Shown here: positions 57,045-64,000 of the stretch, piece after piece
Layout: every line of letters begins with the position of its first letter
Position numbering within the stretch: position 1 is the first letter of the stretch
Origin: Acetivibrio clariflavus DSM 19732
GTDB lineage: Bacteria > Bacillota > Clostridia > Acetivibrionales > Acetivibrionaceae
Length of the DNA: 64,000 bases
Direction: 5' to 3'
NCBI RefSeq assembly: GCF_000237085.1
Contig: NC_016627.1
Span: 4,762,001-4,826,000 of the forward strand
Translations under genes and position numbers: made by a program
The notes under the pieces: model-generated
Seen by the model: the letters and a program-made list of their open reading frames with translations, nothing else
The model's database searches: none
What the model was told of the DNA's origin: nothing

Positions 57045-57587
57045 TTATTTAAATAGCCCGTTGAGCATATCTGTAATCTTTAAAAATCCTGTTTTTATTG
57101 CTTCCTTTATACCATTATCCAGAACAGAAACGGTAAAACTATTTATCTGTAAATTGGTTTTAGGTACCAGCTTTTCTGTCTCGTTCTTTTTAAAAGCAAT
57201 AATTCTTACATCGTTGGCTCCTTTGTTTGGAAGAATAACTTCTTTCATAAATATGCCTGAAGCACCTATGTCCCACATGTAATCCCCATCTGTATTGGCA
57301 AAAGGTATGTACTTTTTCTCATCTTTGTCATAAATCAAAAGCATTACTCTTATATCATCCTTAACAGTATTGCCGCAAATAACATAGGACTTCTTAAAAG
57401 TTGACTCATCTCCTTCAGGCCGTGTTATGGTAACCAAAAATTGCTCTGTATCGCTGGTATTCTTATCAGCTAAAATAGTATATTTATTAAGTAATTTTTG
57501 ATCTTCAAGATCCTCGGCAAAAGAAGTAATGCTAAAACTGGTTATCAGTAAAACCAGAGTAAATATGTAAAATATTTTTTTGTACAT
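57045..57587 (-). CDS. Secreted protein of unknown function in the wal operon
   Basis: 180 residues with a signal peptide (IFTLVLLITSFSITSFA-E). The mature part is beta-rich with charged loops (KSYVICGNTVKDDIRVMLLI, then IGASGIFMKEVILPNKG). No motif I recognise. It lies between walK and yycH on the same strand, 26 bp before yycH, and is not part of the Bacillus operon, so it could be an added wall sensor or effector. Confidence 0.75.
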   Translation of the reverse strand: MYKKIFYIFTLVLLITSFSITSFAEDLEDQKLLNKYTILADKNTSDTEQFLVTITRPEGDESTFKKSYVICGNTVKDDIRVMLLIYDKDEKKYIPFANTDGDYMWDIGASGIFMKEVILPNKGANDVRIIAFKKNETEKLVPKTNLQINSFTVSVLDNGIKEAIKTGFLKITDMLNGLFK

Positions 57588-57692
57588 TAACCAACCACCC
57601 TTTTTATAAGCAATATATGCCTAATATATTATATTCCAACTATCTTATGTTATATTATATATTATAAATATTACAGAATTGTTACATGACAT

Positions 57693-59516
57693 TTAAGATT
57701 CAATTACATCTTCCTCTGAAGCTTGCTCACCATTATATACAGGCAATCTAACCGTAACCTCAGTTCCCTTTCCCAGTTGACTTGAAATAGAAATACTTCC
57801 GTTATGAGCTTCTATTATTTCCTTAGCAATAGAAAGACCAAGCCCAGTCCCTCCCATTTCTCGCGAACGGGCTTTGTCTACTCTATAAAATCGCTCAAAT
57901 ACCCTTTTAATATCTTCTTCAGGAATTCCAATACCAGAGTCTGCTACTTTTACATAAGCATCGCTATACATCCTGCCAACATATACAGTAATCTTTCCTC
58001 CTTCCGGAGTATATTTGATAGCATTGGTGAGCACATTAAGCAAAACTTGCTCAATCCTATCTTTATCCGCTAAAACTTGCGGTTTTTCTCCTATCGAAAA
58101 GCATTCTAAAATTTGTCCCTTTTCTTTCGCAGACAGCTCTACCTTTATTATTGAAGTTCTGACAAGGCTATAAAAGTCAAAAACCTGCATATTCCACTGC
58201 ATTTGCTCATTTTCCAATTTGGAAAGCTGCAATAGATCTTTAACCAATCTTGTCATTCTGTCTGCTTCTGAATTTATAACATTGAGAAATCTATATGCTG
58301 TCTCAGAGTCTTCCAAAGCTCCGTCCAATAAAGTCTCAGAATAACTCTTGATTGATGTTAACGGTGTTCTAAGCTCGTGAGATACATTAGCTACAAACTC
58401 TCTTCTCATATTATCTAATTTTTGCTGCTCAGTAATATCATGCAAAACTGCAATAATACCTTCTGCTTTCTTCTGACCGTTAGTCGACAAAGCAAAATAA
58501 ATTTGAATATATTTATCATTAAAATTTAGAATAGCCTCTTTAGTATTGAAAATTTCAAGATAAAGCATCTCTTCTATTGTAACGCCTAAATTATATTTGT
58601 TTGAAAATTCATTAAAGTTCATATTAAATTCATCCACGCCAAGCATAAGTTTTGACGCCGGATTAGCATGAACCACTTCCCCATCTATGTTAAAAGCAAT
58701 TACACCATCGGTCATATAGTTCAGAATAGTTTCAATTTTATTCTTCTCTTTTGAAATTTCATTTAATGTCTTTTTAAGTTCTTTCGCCATATAGTTAAAA
58801 GCTCTGGTAAGCTTACCTATCTCATCTTCTGATTTCACTTCAGCAACTTGTGAAAAATCACCTTCAGCTATATTTTTTGCCTTATGCATTAAATTTACTA
58901 TCGGTACGGTTATGGTCTTAGATAGCAGGTATCCAAAAACGAGAGACAGAATAACTGCAATAATAAACGCATTTCTTATAATATTGTTAAAACTATTTAT
59001 TACAACTCCCCATTCGTCTTTGTAAAATCTGAAATATAATATATACTCCCCTTTTGTACGGGCATAGTCAAAAAAAACCCTTTCATTGCTATGAATTGCT
59101 CTCCCTTGATTTCCGTCTTTTCCGGCAAGGGCAGACAAAAAGTTTTTTGAATTTAATATTTCTTCAATAAACTTATCACTATCTTCCTCAAATAAGTTGT
59201 CACTTGAATACAAAATATTATTGTTATTCTTGTCAATAACTGTATAAGTCACATAGTCTCTTACCATAAAAAGACTGATAGCATTATAGTTGTCTTTTAA
59301 ATCCGTAATTATCTCATTTCCCGAAGGGTTTTCCCCAATCCCCCAACTTTCAAAGCCTTTATCGATCCTATTTTTGAAGTCTTTATAATATACGGATTCC
59401 ATAGAATAATTCAATGAAATACTTACTGTAATCATCAATGCAACCGATACCAGTACAAAAATAACAACCAGTCTCCACTGCAAACTTCTTAATAATTTTA
59501 GCTTTCTAATTAACAT
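57693..59516 (-). CDS. walK: Sensor histidine kinase WalK
   Basis: 607 residues from the ATG at 59516, five bases after GAGGG (an upstream start in the same frame is rejected). Order: TM helix (~13-35), outer sensor loop, TM helix (~180-200), HAMP (~200-255), PAS (~265-365), HisKA with His in VANVSHELRTPLTSIKS (~375) and HATPase_c (~490-595; NVLTNAIKYTPEGG, ADSGIGIPEEDI, GLGLSIAKEI). Essential wall-homeostasis kinase that phosphorylates WalR. It lies ~100 bp after walR with a weak hairpin between. Confidence 0.96.
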   Translation of the reverse strand: MLIRKLKLLRSLQWRLVVIFVLVSVALMITVSISLNYSMESVYYKDFKNRIDKGFESWGIGENPSGNEIITDLKDNYNAISLFMVRDYVTYTVIDKNNNNILYSSDNLFEEDSDKFIEEILNSKNFLSALAGKDGNQGRAIHSNERVFFDYARTKGEYILYFRFYKDEWGVVINSFNNIIRNAFIIAVILSLVFGYLLSKTITVPIVNLMHKAKNIAEGDFSQVAEVKSEDEIGKLTRAFNYMAKELKKTLNEISKEKNKIETILNYMTDGVIAFNIDGEVVHANPASKLMLGVDEFNMNFNEFSNKYNLGVTIEEMLYLEIFNTKEAILNFNDKYIQIYFALSTNGQKKAEGIIAVLHDITEQQKLDNMRREFVANVSHELRTPLTSIKSYSETLLDGALEDSETAYRFLNVINSEADRMTRLVKDLLQLSKLENEQMQWNMQVFDFYSLVRTSIIKVELSAKEKGQILECFSIGEKPQVLADKDRIEQVLLNVLTNAIKYTPEGGKITVYVGRMYSDAYVKVADSGIGIPEEDIKRVFERFYRVDKARSREMGGTGLGLSIAKEIIEAHNGSISISSQLGKGTEVTVRLPVYNGEQASEEDVIES

Positions 59517-59540
59517 ATCAACCCTCTTAAAAGCTTCGTG

Positions 59541-59574
59541 ATAAAAAACATGAGGGCATTTGTGCCCTTTTTGC
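59541..59574 (-). terminator. Attenuator-like hairpin between walR and walK
   Basis: Stem AGGGCA / TGCCCT with a 4-nt loop, followed on the minus strand by CATG and six T. A partial terminator that could lower walK relative to walR. Confidence 0.45.
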
Positions 59575-59614
59575 ATTACCGATTTTATAAAGATTTAAAA
59601 ATTTTGTTTACTAA

Positions 59615-60307
59615 TCAAAGTCTATTAAAATAATATCCTACTCCTCTTTTTGTCATAATATAATTAGGATTACTAGGATCTGATTCTACCTTTTCCCTAA
59701 GCCTTCTAACCGTAACATCTACAGTTCGTACATCACCATAATACTCATAGCCCCAAACTTTTTCCAGTAAATTTTCCCTGGAAAATACTTGTCCCTGTTG
59801 AAGGGCTAAAAATTTAAGCAGTTCAAACTCTCTTAAAGTAAGCTCTATAACTTGATTATTTCTTCTTACTTCATAACGTTCTACATCAATCTCTAAATCT
59901 CCACACTTTAAAGTACTACATTCTTTAGTTGCAGCACTTTCAATGGAAACCCTCCTAAGATTCGCTTTAACTCTAGCCATTAATTCTCTAGGACTAAAAG
60001 GCTTTGTAATATAATCATCTGCTCCCAATTCAAGTCCTAATACTTTGTCAACCTCTTCCTCTTTAGCTGTTATCATAATAATAGGAGTGGATATAGATTG
60101 TCTCAGTTTACTACATACAGTAAAGCCATCCATTTTAGGAAGCATTATGTCTAAAAGAATAAGGTCAGGTTTTTCTTTTAAAGCACATTCTATTGCTTGC
60201 TCACCATCATAAGCTTCAACAGTTTGAAATCCTTCTTTAACTAAATTAAATTTTAAAATATCAACTATATTCTTTTCGTCATCAACGATCAGTATTTTGG
60301 CTTTCAC
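59615..60307 (-). CDS. walR: Response regulator WalR
   Basis: 230 residues from a GTG at 60307 with GAGGGGGGA upstream; this gives the family start MKAKILIVDDEKNIVD. OmpR/PhoB class: receiver with phospho-Asp in LILLDIMLPKMDG, Thr in MITAKEEEVDK and Lys in DYITKPFSPREL; winged helix with RRLREKVESDPSNPNYIMTKRGVGYYF. Controls peptidoglycan hydrolase genes in Bacillus. First gene of the operon. Confidence 0.97.
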   Translation of the reverse strand: MKAKILIVDDEKNIVDILKFNLVKEGFQTVEAYDGEQAIECALKEKPDLILLDIMLPKMDGFTVCSKLRQSISTPIIMITAKEEEVDKVLGLELGADDYITKPFSPRELMARVKANLRRVSIESAATKECSTLKCGDLEIDVERYEVRRNNQVIELTLREFELLKFLALQQGQVFSRENLLEKVWGYEYYGDVRTVDVTVRRLREKVESDPSNPNYIMTKRGVGYYFNRL

Positions 60308-60504
60308 AAAATCCCCCCTCATAGTCCTTGGAAGCCACAAAAGCACTTGCACAAAATTTTCAAATTACCAGATAAATTCATGCAAATAACACATATTATT
60401 ATAACATTTATATTACAAATTTGAACATTTATTTTAAGTCAATATAACCAAATTATTGAATTATGCCATTTCAAAACTTAACTTTTAAAATATTATGTAT
60501 TATG

Positions 60505-60532
60505 TTGATTTAATTACAAAATGTGTTATAAT
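60505..60532 (+). promoter_or_regulatory. Sigma-A-type promoter of the Spo0E-like gene
   Basis: TTGATT (60505-60510), 16-nt spacer, TATAAT (60527-60532), about 80 bp before the ATG. Confidence 0.65.
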
Positions 60533-60611
60533 ATAGTAAGAGGCTCTGTCATAATTCTTTCTGCATAAGCTTTCTTGTATTTAACAATTCTAATTCAGGG
60601 GGGCTGCAATA

Positions 60612-60830
60612 ATGTCAAACGAGTCAATGTATTTTCTCATAACAGGAATGCACCTCAGGTTAAACAAACTAATTGAAAGCAAAGGTTTTGATCTTCTTGA
60701 TGAGGAAGTTCAGCACTACAGCAGAAGATTAGACAAAGTTTTGGATCGTTATAATAAACTTTATCAAAGGGACAAGCAATTAAAGTTAAACACATGTTGT
60801 ATTGAGACTCCCCTAAAATGTGTGTATTAA
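60612..60830 (+). CDS. Spo0E-like aspartyl-phosphate phosphatase
   Basis: 72 residues. Short helical hairpin with the S-x-x-x-D motif SRRLDKVLDRY that defines Spo0E-type phosphatases, preceded by LRLNKLIESKGFDLLDEEVQ. These remove phosphate from Spo0A~P and block sporulation. GGGGGG site before the ATG. Single gene next to the IS256 element. Confidence 0.9.
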   Translation: MSNESMYFLITGMHLRLNKLIESKGFDLLDEEVQHYSRRLDKVLDRYNKLYQRDKQLKLNTCCIETPLKCVY

Positions 60831-60991
60831 TAATAGAGCAATGATAGCAATTTTATGGGCACTCCCAATGGACTGCCCATTTTAGTTTATTCCACCTAGT
60901 TTGACGATGTAAAAAATCTTGTGTATAAGAGATTGAATGTTCTCCTTCTTGGCAAGAATTAGTAATAACAAAAGCTAAGGAGGAGAATTTT

Positions 60992-62208
60992 ATGTCAACA
61001 CTATCAAAAGAACATATAAAGCAATTAGTTCGGGAAAATAATTTCCAAAGCGTATCAGATGTAAATGCTTATCTAAAAGACATTTTTAAAGATATTATTC
61101 AAGAACTGCTTGAGGCAGAACTTGAAGCAGAATTGGGTTATGCAAAAGATGATGCGGAAAATAAAAATACCGATAATAGCCGTAATGGTTATACACCAAA
61201 AAAAATAAAAAGTGAGTTTGGTGAAATTGATATACAAGTGCCTAGAGATCGTAAAGGAGAATTTCAACCTAAAATTATCCCAAAATATCAGCGTAATGTT
61301 TCCGGAATTGAGGAAAAAGTTATAGCTCTATATGCAAGGGGAATGTCTACAAGAGATATTAGTCAACAAATTGAAGAACTTTATGGATTCAGCCTGTCTC
61401 CGGAGATGGTTAGCAAGATTACTGACAGAATTGCTCCAGAAATAAAAGAGTGGCAGCAAAGACCTCTTGAACCTATATATTCCTTTATATTTATGGACGC
61501 AATTCACTATAAGGTAAAGGATGAAGGAAGAATAACAAACCGGGCAGCTTACGTTGTTCTAGGAGTTACTATTGATGGATATAAAGATATCTTAGGGATA
61601 TGGATTGGTGATAATGAATCGTCAAAATTTTGGCTAGGTGTGTTAAATAACCTAAAAAACAGAGGAGTAGAAGATGTTTTAATCTTCTGTGTAGATGGAC
61701 TTACCGGACTTAAGGAAGCAATAAATGCAGCATATCCAAAATCAGAAGTACAGAGATGTATAATACACCAGTTGAGGAATTCCTTTAAATATGTATCCTA
61801 TAAAATCTAAAAGCGTTTAGCAATGATTTTAAAGAAGTATATCATGCAATTAATGAAGAAGTAGCATTGGAAAAACTGTATGAACTAAAAGAAAAATGGG
61901 GAAAAGAGTATCCTTATGCAATACGAAGTTGGGAAAATAACTGGGAAGTAATAAGTCCGTTTTTCAAATTTCCGGAAGAGATACGGAAAATAATATATAC
62001 AACGAACATAATAGAAGGGCTGCATAGACAGTTTCGTAAGGTCACAAAAACGAAAACGATATTTCCAACCGATAGTTCACTGGAAAAGATGCTATATTTA
62101 GCATCAATGAATGTAGTGAAGAAATGGACACAGAGGTATAAGAACTGGGATAGGGTGTTAAGCCAATTGATGATACAATATCCAGGTAGACCGGAAGAGT
62201 ATATTTAA
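60992..62208 (+). pseudogene. IS256-family transposase, broken by a 1-nt deletion
   Basis: Starts at the ATG at 60992 with AAGGAGGAG upstream. The first part (to 61810) has the first Asp in FIFMDAIHYKVK, the second in DVLIFCVDGLTGLKEAI, and the usual CIIHQLRNSFKYVSYK. The frame then stops; the next frame continues KAFSNDFKEVYHAINEEV ... NIIEGLHRQFRKVTK to 62208 with the rest of the domain. Inserting one G after 61804 restores YKDLKAFSNDFKEVY, as in intact homologues. So it is a recent single-base deletion. Confidence 0.9.
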
Positions 62209-62225
62209 AAGCATTCATCCCCACC

Positions 62226-62256
62226 GCCCTAAAGGGCTCGTCCTCATCGCCGGACG
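62226..62256. repeat. Two GC-rich hairpins 3' of the IS256 transposase
   Basis: GCCC-TAAA-GGGC (62226-62237) and CGTCC...GGACG (62239-62256) follow directly. The GC-rich composition stands out against the AT-rich surroundings. Confidence 0.5.
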
Positions 62257-62627
62257 GGCTAGACCTCACAAAATTAAAAATATAGGTTTAAAAGACTAAT
62301 ACTGACCATTATAAATAATTATTGCCAGATTTAAACAAATTTATGTATAAAATATAATAAATCTGGCAATAATATGTAATATAAAGGTAATAAAAAGCAA
62401 TATTTTGTAAACCTTGTGAACTTATATTTACTTGCTGAAGAAGGATTACATAAATTCTGATACACAAAATTACTTACATTCCCCCTAGTTTCCGTTTTCG
62501 GCTTTTTATAAGTTGGTGTGATTAACCAAATTAGATGTAACATATAAGTTTCGGTTAAAAAAACAAGAAATCATACAATATCAAATGGTTTCTTTTTAAT
62601 TTCCTTTTGGAAATTCATGGTATATCT

Positions 62628-63395
62628 TTAATCTTTAAGTAGAATATTGTTAATATTCTCCCTAATACAATTATATTCATTGTCGCTACTATATAGATAT
62701 TTAGCAATTACCTCCATCAACTCGAAATCATTTTCATGATCTATATCCAAAACAGCAGTGTCTCTCATCTCAATAATATCACATATTCCATCGAATAGAC
62801 CTTTTCCACTCTTAAGAAAATCAGGAGAATAAGCATACATTGATCCATTTATGTCAAATACATTAGGAGCTTCCTGTCGCGCATTAAAAGAAGACTCTAT
62901 CACACGTTCATATCCGTTTTCCCCCTTTTTGACCATGTTAAAATATGGATTTCTTCTTGCACTTGTAACAGAGAACACAACATCAGCATTGGAGTTCAAC
63001 TTTTTCTCTATCAATGATTGTAAATCCCTCAATCTTCTGAGCGGAGATGTTATATCTAGATCAATTACTATATCATAACTTACTTTTTTCCTTTCAACCA
63101 TAACATCATAGCAGTTTTTAATAACAGAAATCTTAGGAACATAATCCTTTGCAAGTTCAGGGTCTCTTTCTATAATCTCTATTGGCATATTCAATTTGTT
63201 TTTAAATAAATCAATTAAATTTTCACTATCTGTATTTAAGACAATGTCACTATCAACCCAATTATTTCGCTTAATAAATAAATCGATAAAAGATGCAGTA
63301 TAAAAAGCTAATGGAAATCCCAAAAAGGTTTTGATATTTTTACTTTTTACTCCCTTTGAACCCTTTCTTCCGCATATGGTAAATAATATTTTCAT
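62628..63395 (-). CDS. Acylneuraminate cytidylyltransferase-like (NeuA family)
   Basis: 255 residues from the ATG at 63395 (AAAGGA upstream; longer frames to 63467 lack a ribosome site). Cytidylyltransferase fold: N-terminal ICGRKGSKGVKSKNIKTFLG (the R..SKG..KN nucleotide loop), IVIDLDITSPLRRLRDLQSL with metal Asp, and DINGSMYAYSPDFL and IDHENDFELMEVI near the end. Activates a nonulosonic acid (sialic, legionaminic or similar) as CMP-sugar for surface glycans or flagellin. It fits the NeuC-like fragment at the window edge. Confidence 0.88.
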   Translation of the reverse strand: MKILFTICGRKGSKGVKSKNIKTFLGFPLAFYTASFIDLFIKRNNWVDSDIVLNTDSENLIDLFKNKLNMPIEIIERDPELAKDYVPKISVIKNCYDVMVERKKVSYDIVIDLDITSPLRRLRDLQSLIEKKLNSNADVVFSVTSARRNPYFNMVKKGENGYERVIESSFNARQEAPNVFDINGSMYAYSPDFLKSGKGLFDGICDIIEMRDTAVLDIDHENDFELMEVIAKYLYSSDNEYNCIRENINNILLKD

Positions 63396-63524
63396 GATTA
63401 TAACATTCCTTTCTTTGCAATTTACCGTTAGCAATGCTGTACCAATGTTATCCATATTTTCCCGCACTCATTCAATTACATTAAAAAAATACTTAATTTC
63501 TTTAAGTTAAAATCCATTCTTGTT

Positions 63525-63806
63525 CTAATTATGCACAATACTTTTATCACTTTTCTCTCTATAATCTTTGTTACAATATCCTTTAGGCATCTCGTAGCAT
63601 AAGTCACAGCGATTGATCTTTTTATAAATATTCAATCCAAAATTCTCATACTCCAGTCGTCTTTTTGCTCTTTTAAACACTTCTCCGTTTTGGCACAATT
63701 TCTTTTAATATTTGTGTCTTTTTATAATTTGTTTTATACTAATTGACTTTTTTATTTCACAACGCTTGTTATTAAAATCTATATCATAGATATTAAACGC
63801 CTCATA
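63525..63806 (-). pseudogene. Broken gene between the NeuA- and NeuC-like genes
   Basis: One minus-strand frame reads YEAFNIYDIDFNNKRCEIKK to RHKY, then TAA at ~63707, then continues in frame as KKLCQNGEVFKRAKRRLEY through INRCDLCYEMPKGYCNKDY to a stop at 63525. The upstream end has no start: another stop lies just before YEAF. Cys-rich tail (CDLCYEMPKGYC). The in-frame nonsense codon in an otherwise coding-like frame indicates a pseudogene. I do not recognise the family. Confidence 0.5.
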
Positions 63807-63875
63807 TTATACTTTTGTGATTAATTAGATTCCATATCTTCCTATAACTCCAAGATATACAACTATAATATTTAT

Positions 63876-64000
63876 CTAATTTATTTTATAGTCGTAAAAT
63901 CTTTTCTTTAAATCCACTTTATCACTAAGCAGAAACCTTTTAATAACATCAATAACTTTCTCAGAAGTGTTACCATTACCATATGGATTGATAGTTTTTT
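63876..64000 (-). CDS. UDP-N-acetylglucosamine 2-epimerase C-terminus (partial, NeuC/WecB-like)
   Basis: The last 40 residues before a TAG at 63876: KTINPYGNGNTSEKVIDVIK then RFLLSDKVDLKKRFYDYKI. The NPYG.G..SEKI pattern is the C-terminal motif of hydrolysing UDP-GlcNAc 2-epimerases (NeuC family). The rest lies beyond the window. With the NeuA-like gene it indicates a nonulosonic acid pathway. Confidence 0.72.
   Translation of the reverse strand, partial: KTINPYGNGNTSEKVIDVIKRFLLSDKVDLKKRFYDYKIN

Larger units (their letters stand above)
60907..62479 (+). mobile_element. IS256-family insertion sequence, defective
   Basis: Transposase gene (split by a frameshift) plus candidate terminal inverted repeats: ATGTAAAAAATCTTGTGTATAAG at the left (60907-60929) and CTGATACACAAAATTACTTACAT at the right (62457-62479), matching at most positions. 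The right repeat is ~250 bp past the transposase stop; between lie two small GC-rich hairpins. No clean target-site duplication. Confidence 0.65.

Noticed and set aside
62331-62543. Minus-strand 70-codon frame right of the IS256 transposase
   Set aside because: It crosses the candidate right inverted repeat and has no ribosome site or recognisable motif.

Overview
This 64 kb window comes from a low-GC, spore-forming Firmicute. It most likely belongs to the cellulosome-producing Acetivibrio / Clostridium cluster III group (relatives of Clostridium thermocellum). The evidence is a scaffoldin with three type-I cohesins, a dockerin-bearing rhamnogalacturonan lyase, a SigI/RsgI sigma/anti-sigma pair, sporulation genes (yabG, a Spo0E-like protein, a CotH protein, an ENP1-like M14 peptidase) and a Gram-positive walRKHIJ operon. 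The species assignment is inference from content only.

Layout. 1-2.1 kb: 3' end of a CotH-type protein, its terminator and a tRNA-Pro. 2.1-5.8 kb: a TtcA-like thiolase and a large secreted phosphodiester glycosidase. 6.0-7.3 kb: a decayed patch with one broken gene and one frameshifted lipoprotein-like gene. 7.4-10.8 kb: galU, a YihY membrane protein and the rpsF-ssb-rpsR operon with a probable S6:S18 leader. 11.2-15.8 kb: a GGDEF diguanylate cyclase, the sigI-rsgI pair and a DUF368/PopT lipid-carrier transporter. 15.9-23.3 kb: a T-box-controlled branched-chain amino acid operon, ilvB-ilvN-ilvC-leuA-cimA plus a small gene. 23.3-32.9 kb: a PIG-V-like glycosyltransferase, a guanine deaminase-like enzyme, HtrA, a DUF951 protein, the M14 peptidase, a membrane protein/XRE pair, topB and yabG. 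33-37.9 kb: a MoxR - DUF58 - transglutaminase operon. 38.2-46.2 kb: the cellulosome region (scaffoldin, polysaccharide deacetylase, an IS4-type element with recognisable ends, and the dockerin-CBM35-PL11 lyase). 46.7-50.4 kb: two tandem RDD membrane proteins, an unexplained structured intergenic region, tRNA-Ser, and a small hypothetical with a DUF3298 lipoprotein. 50.8-60.3 kb: a LacI-type regulator and the wal operon (walR, walK, a secreted protein, yycH, yycI, murA, walJ, rlmH). 60.6-64 kb: a Spo0E-like gene, an IS256-family transposase inactivated by a 1-nt deletion, a NeuA-like cytidylyltransferase, an unrecognised broken gene, and the C-terminus of a NeuC-like epimerase at the window edge.

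How the parts fit. The scaffoldin and the PL11 enzyme would meet extracellularly through cohesin-dockerin contacts, and the CBM2 pair would anchor the complex to polysaccharide. SigI/RsgI is the class of system that controls cellulosomal genes in this clade, but the RsgI here has no sugar-binding module. The ilv/leu operon includes citramalate synthase, which implies isoleucine made from pyruvate. The wal operon couples cell-wall signalling to murA. The right edge opens a surface-sugar (nonulosonic acid) cluster that shows pseudogenisation and IS insertion.

The strongest unusual items are the CBM2-type scaffoldin with nearly identical cohesin repeats, an RsgI whose outer part is only Lys/Pro/Glu-rich low complexity, the structured region at 48.6-48.87 kb, and several cleanly diagnosable 1-nt gene disruptions. 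I did not find a CRISPR array, prophage or clearly new multi-gene system.
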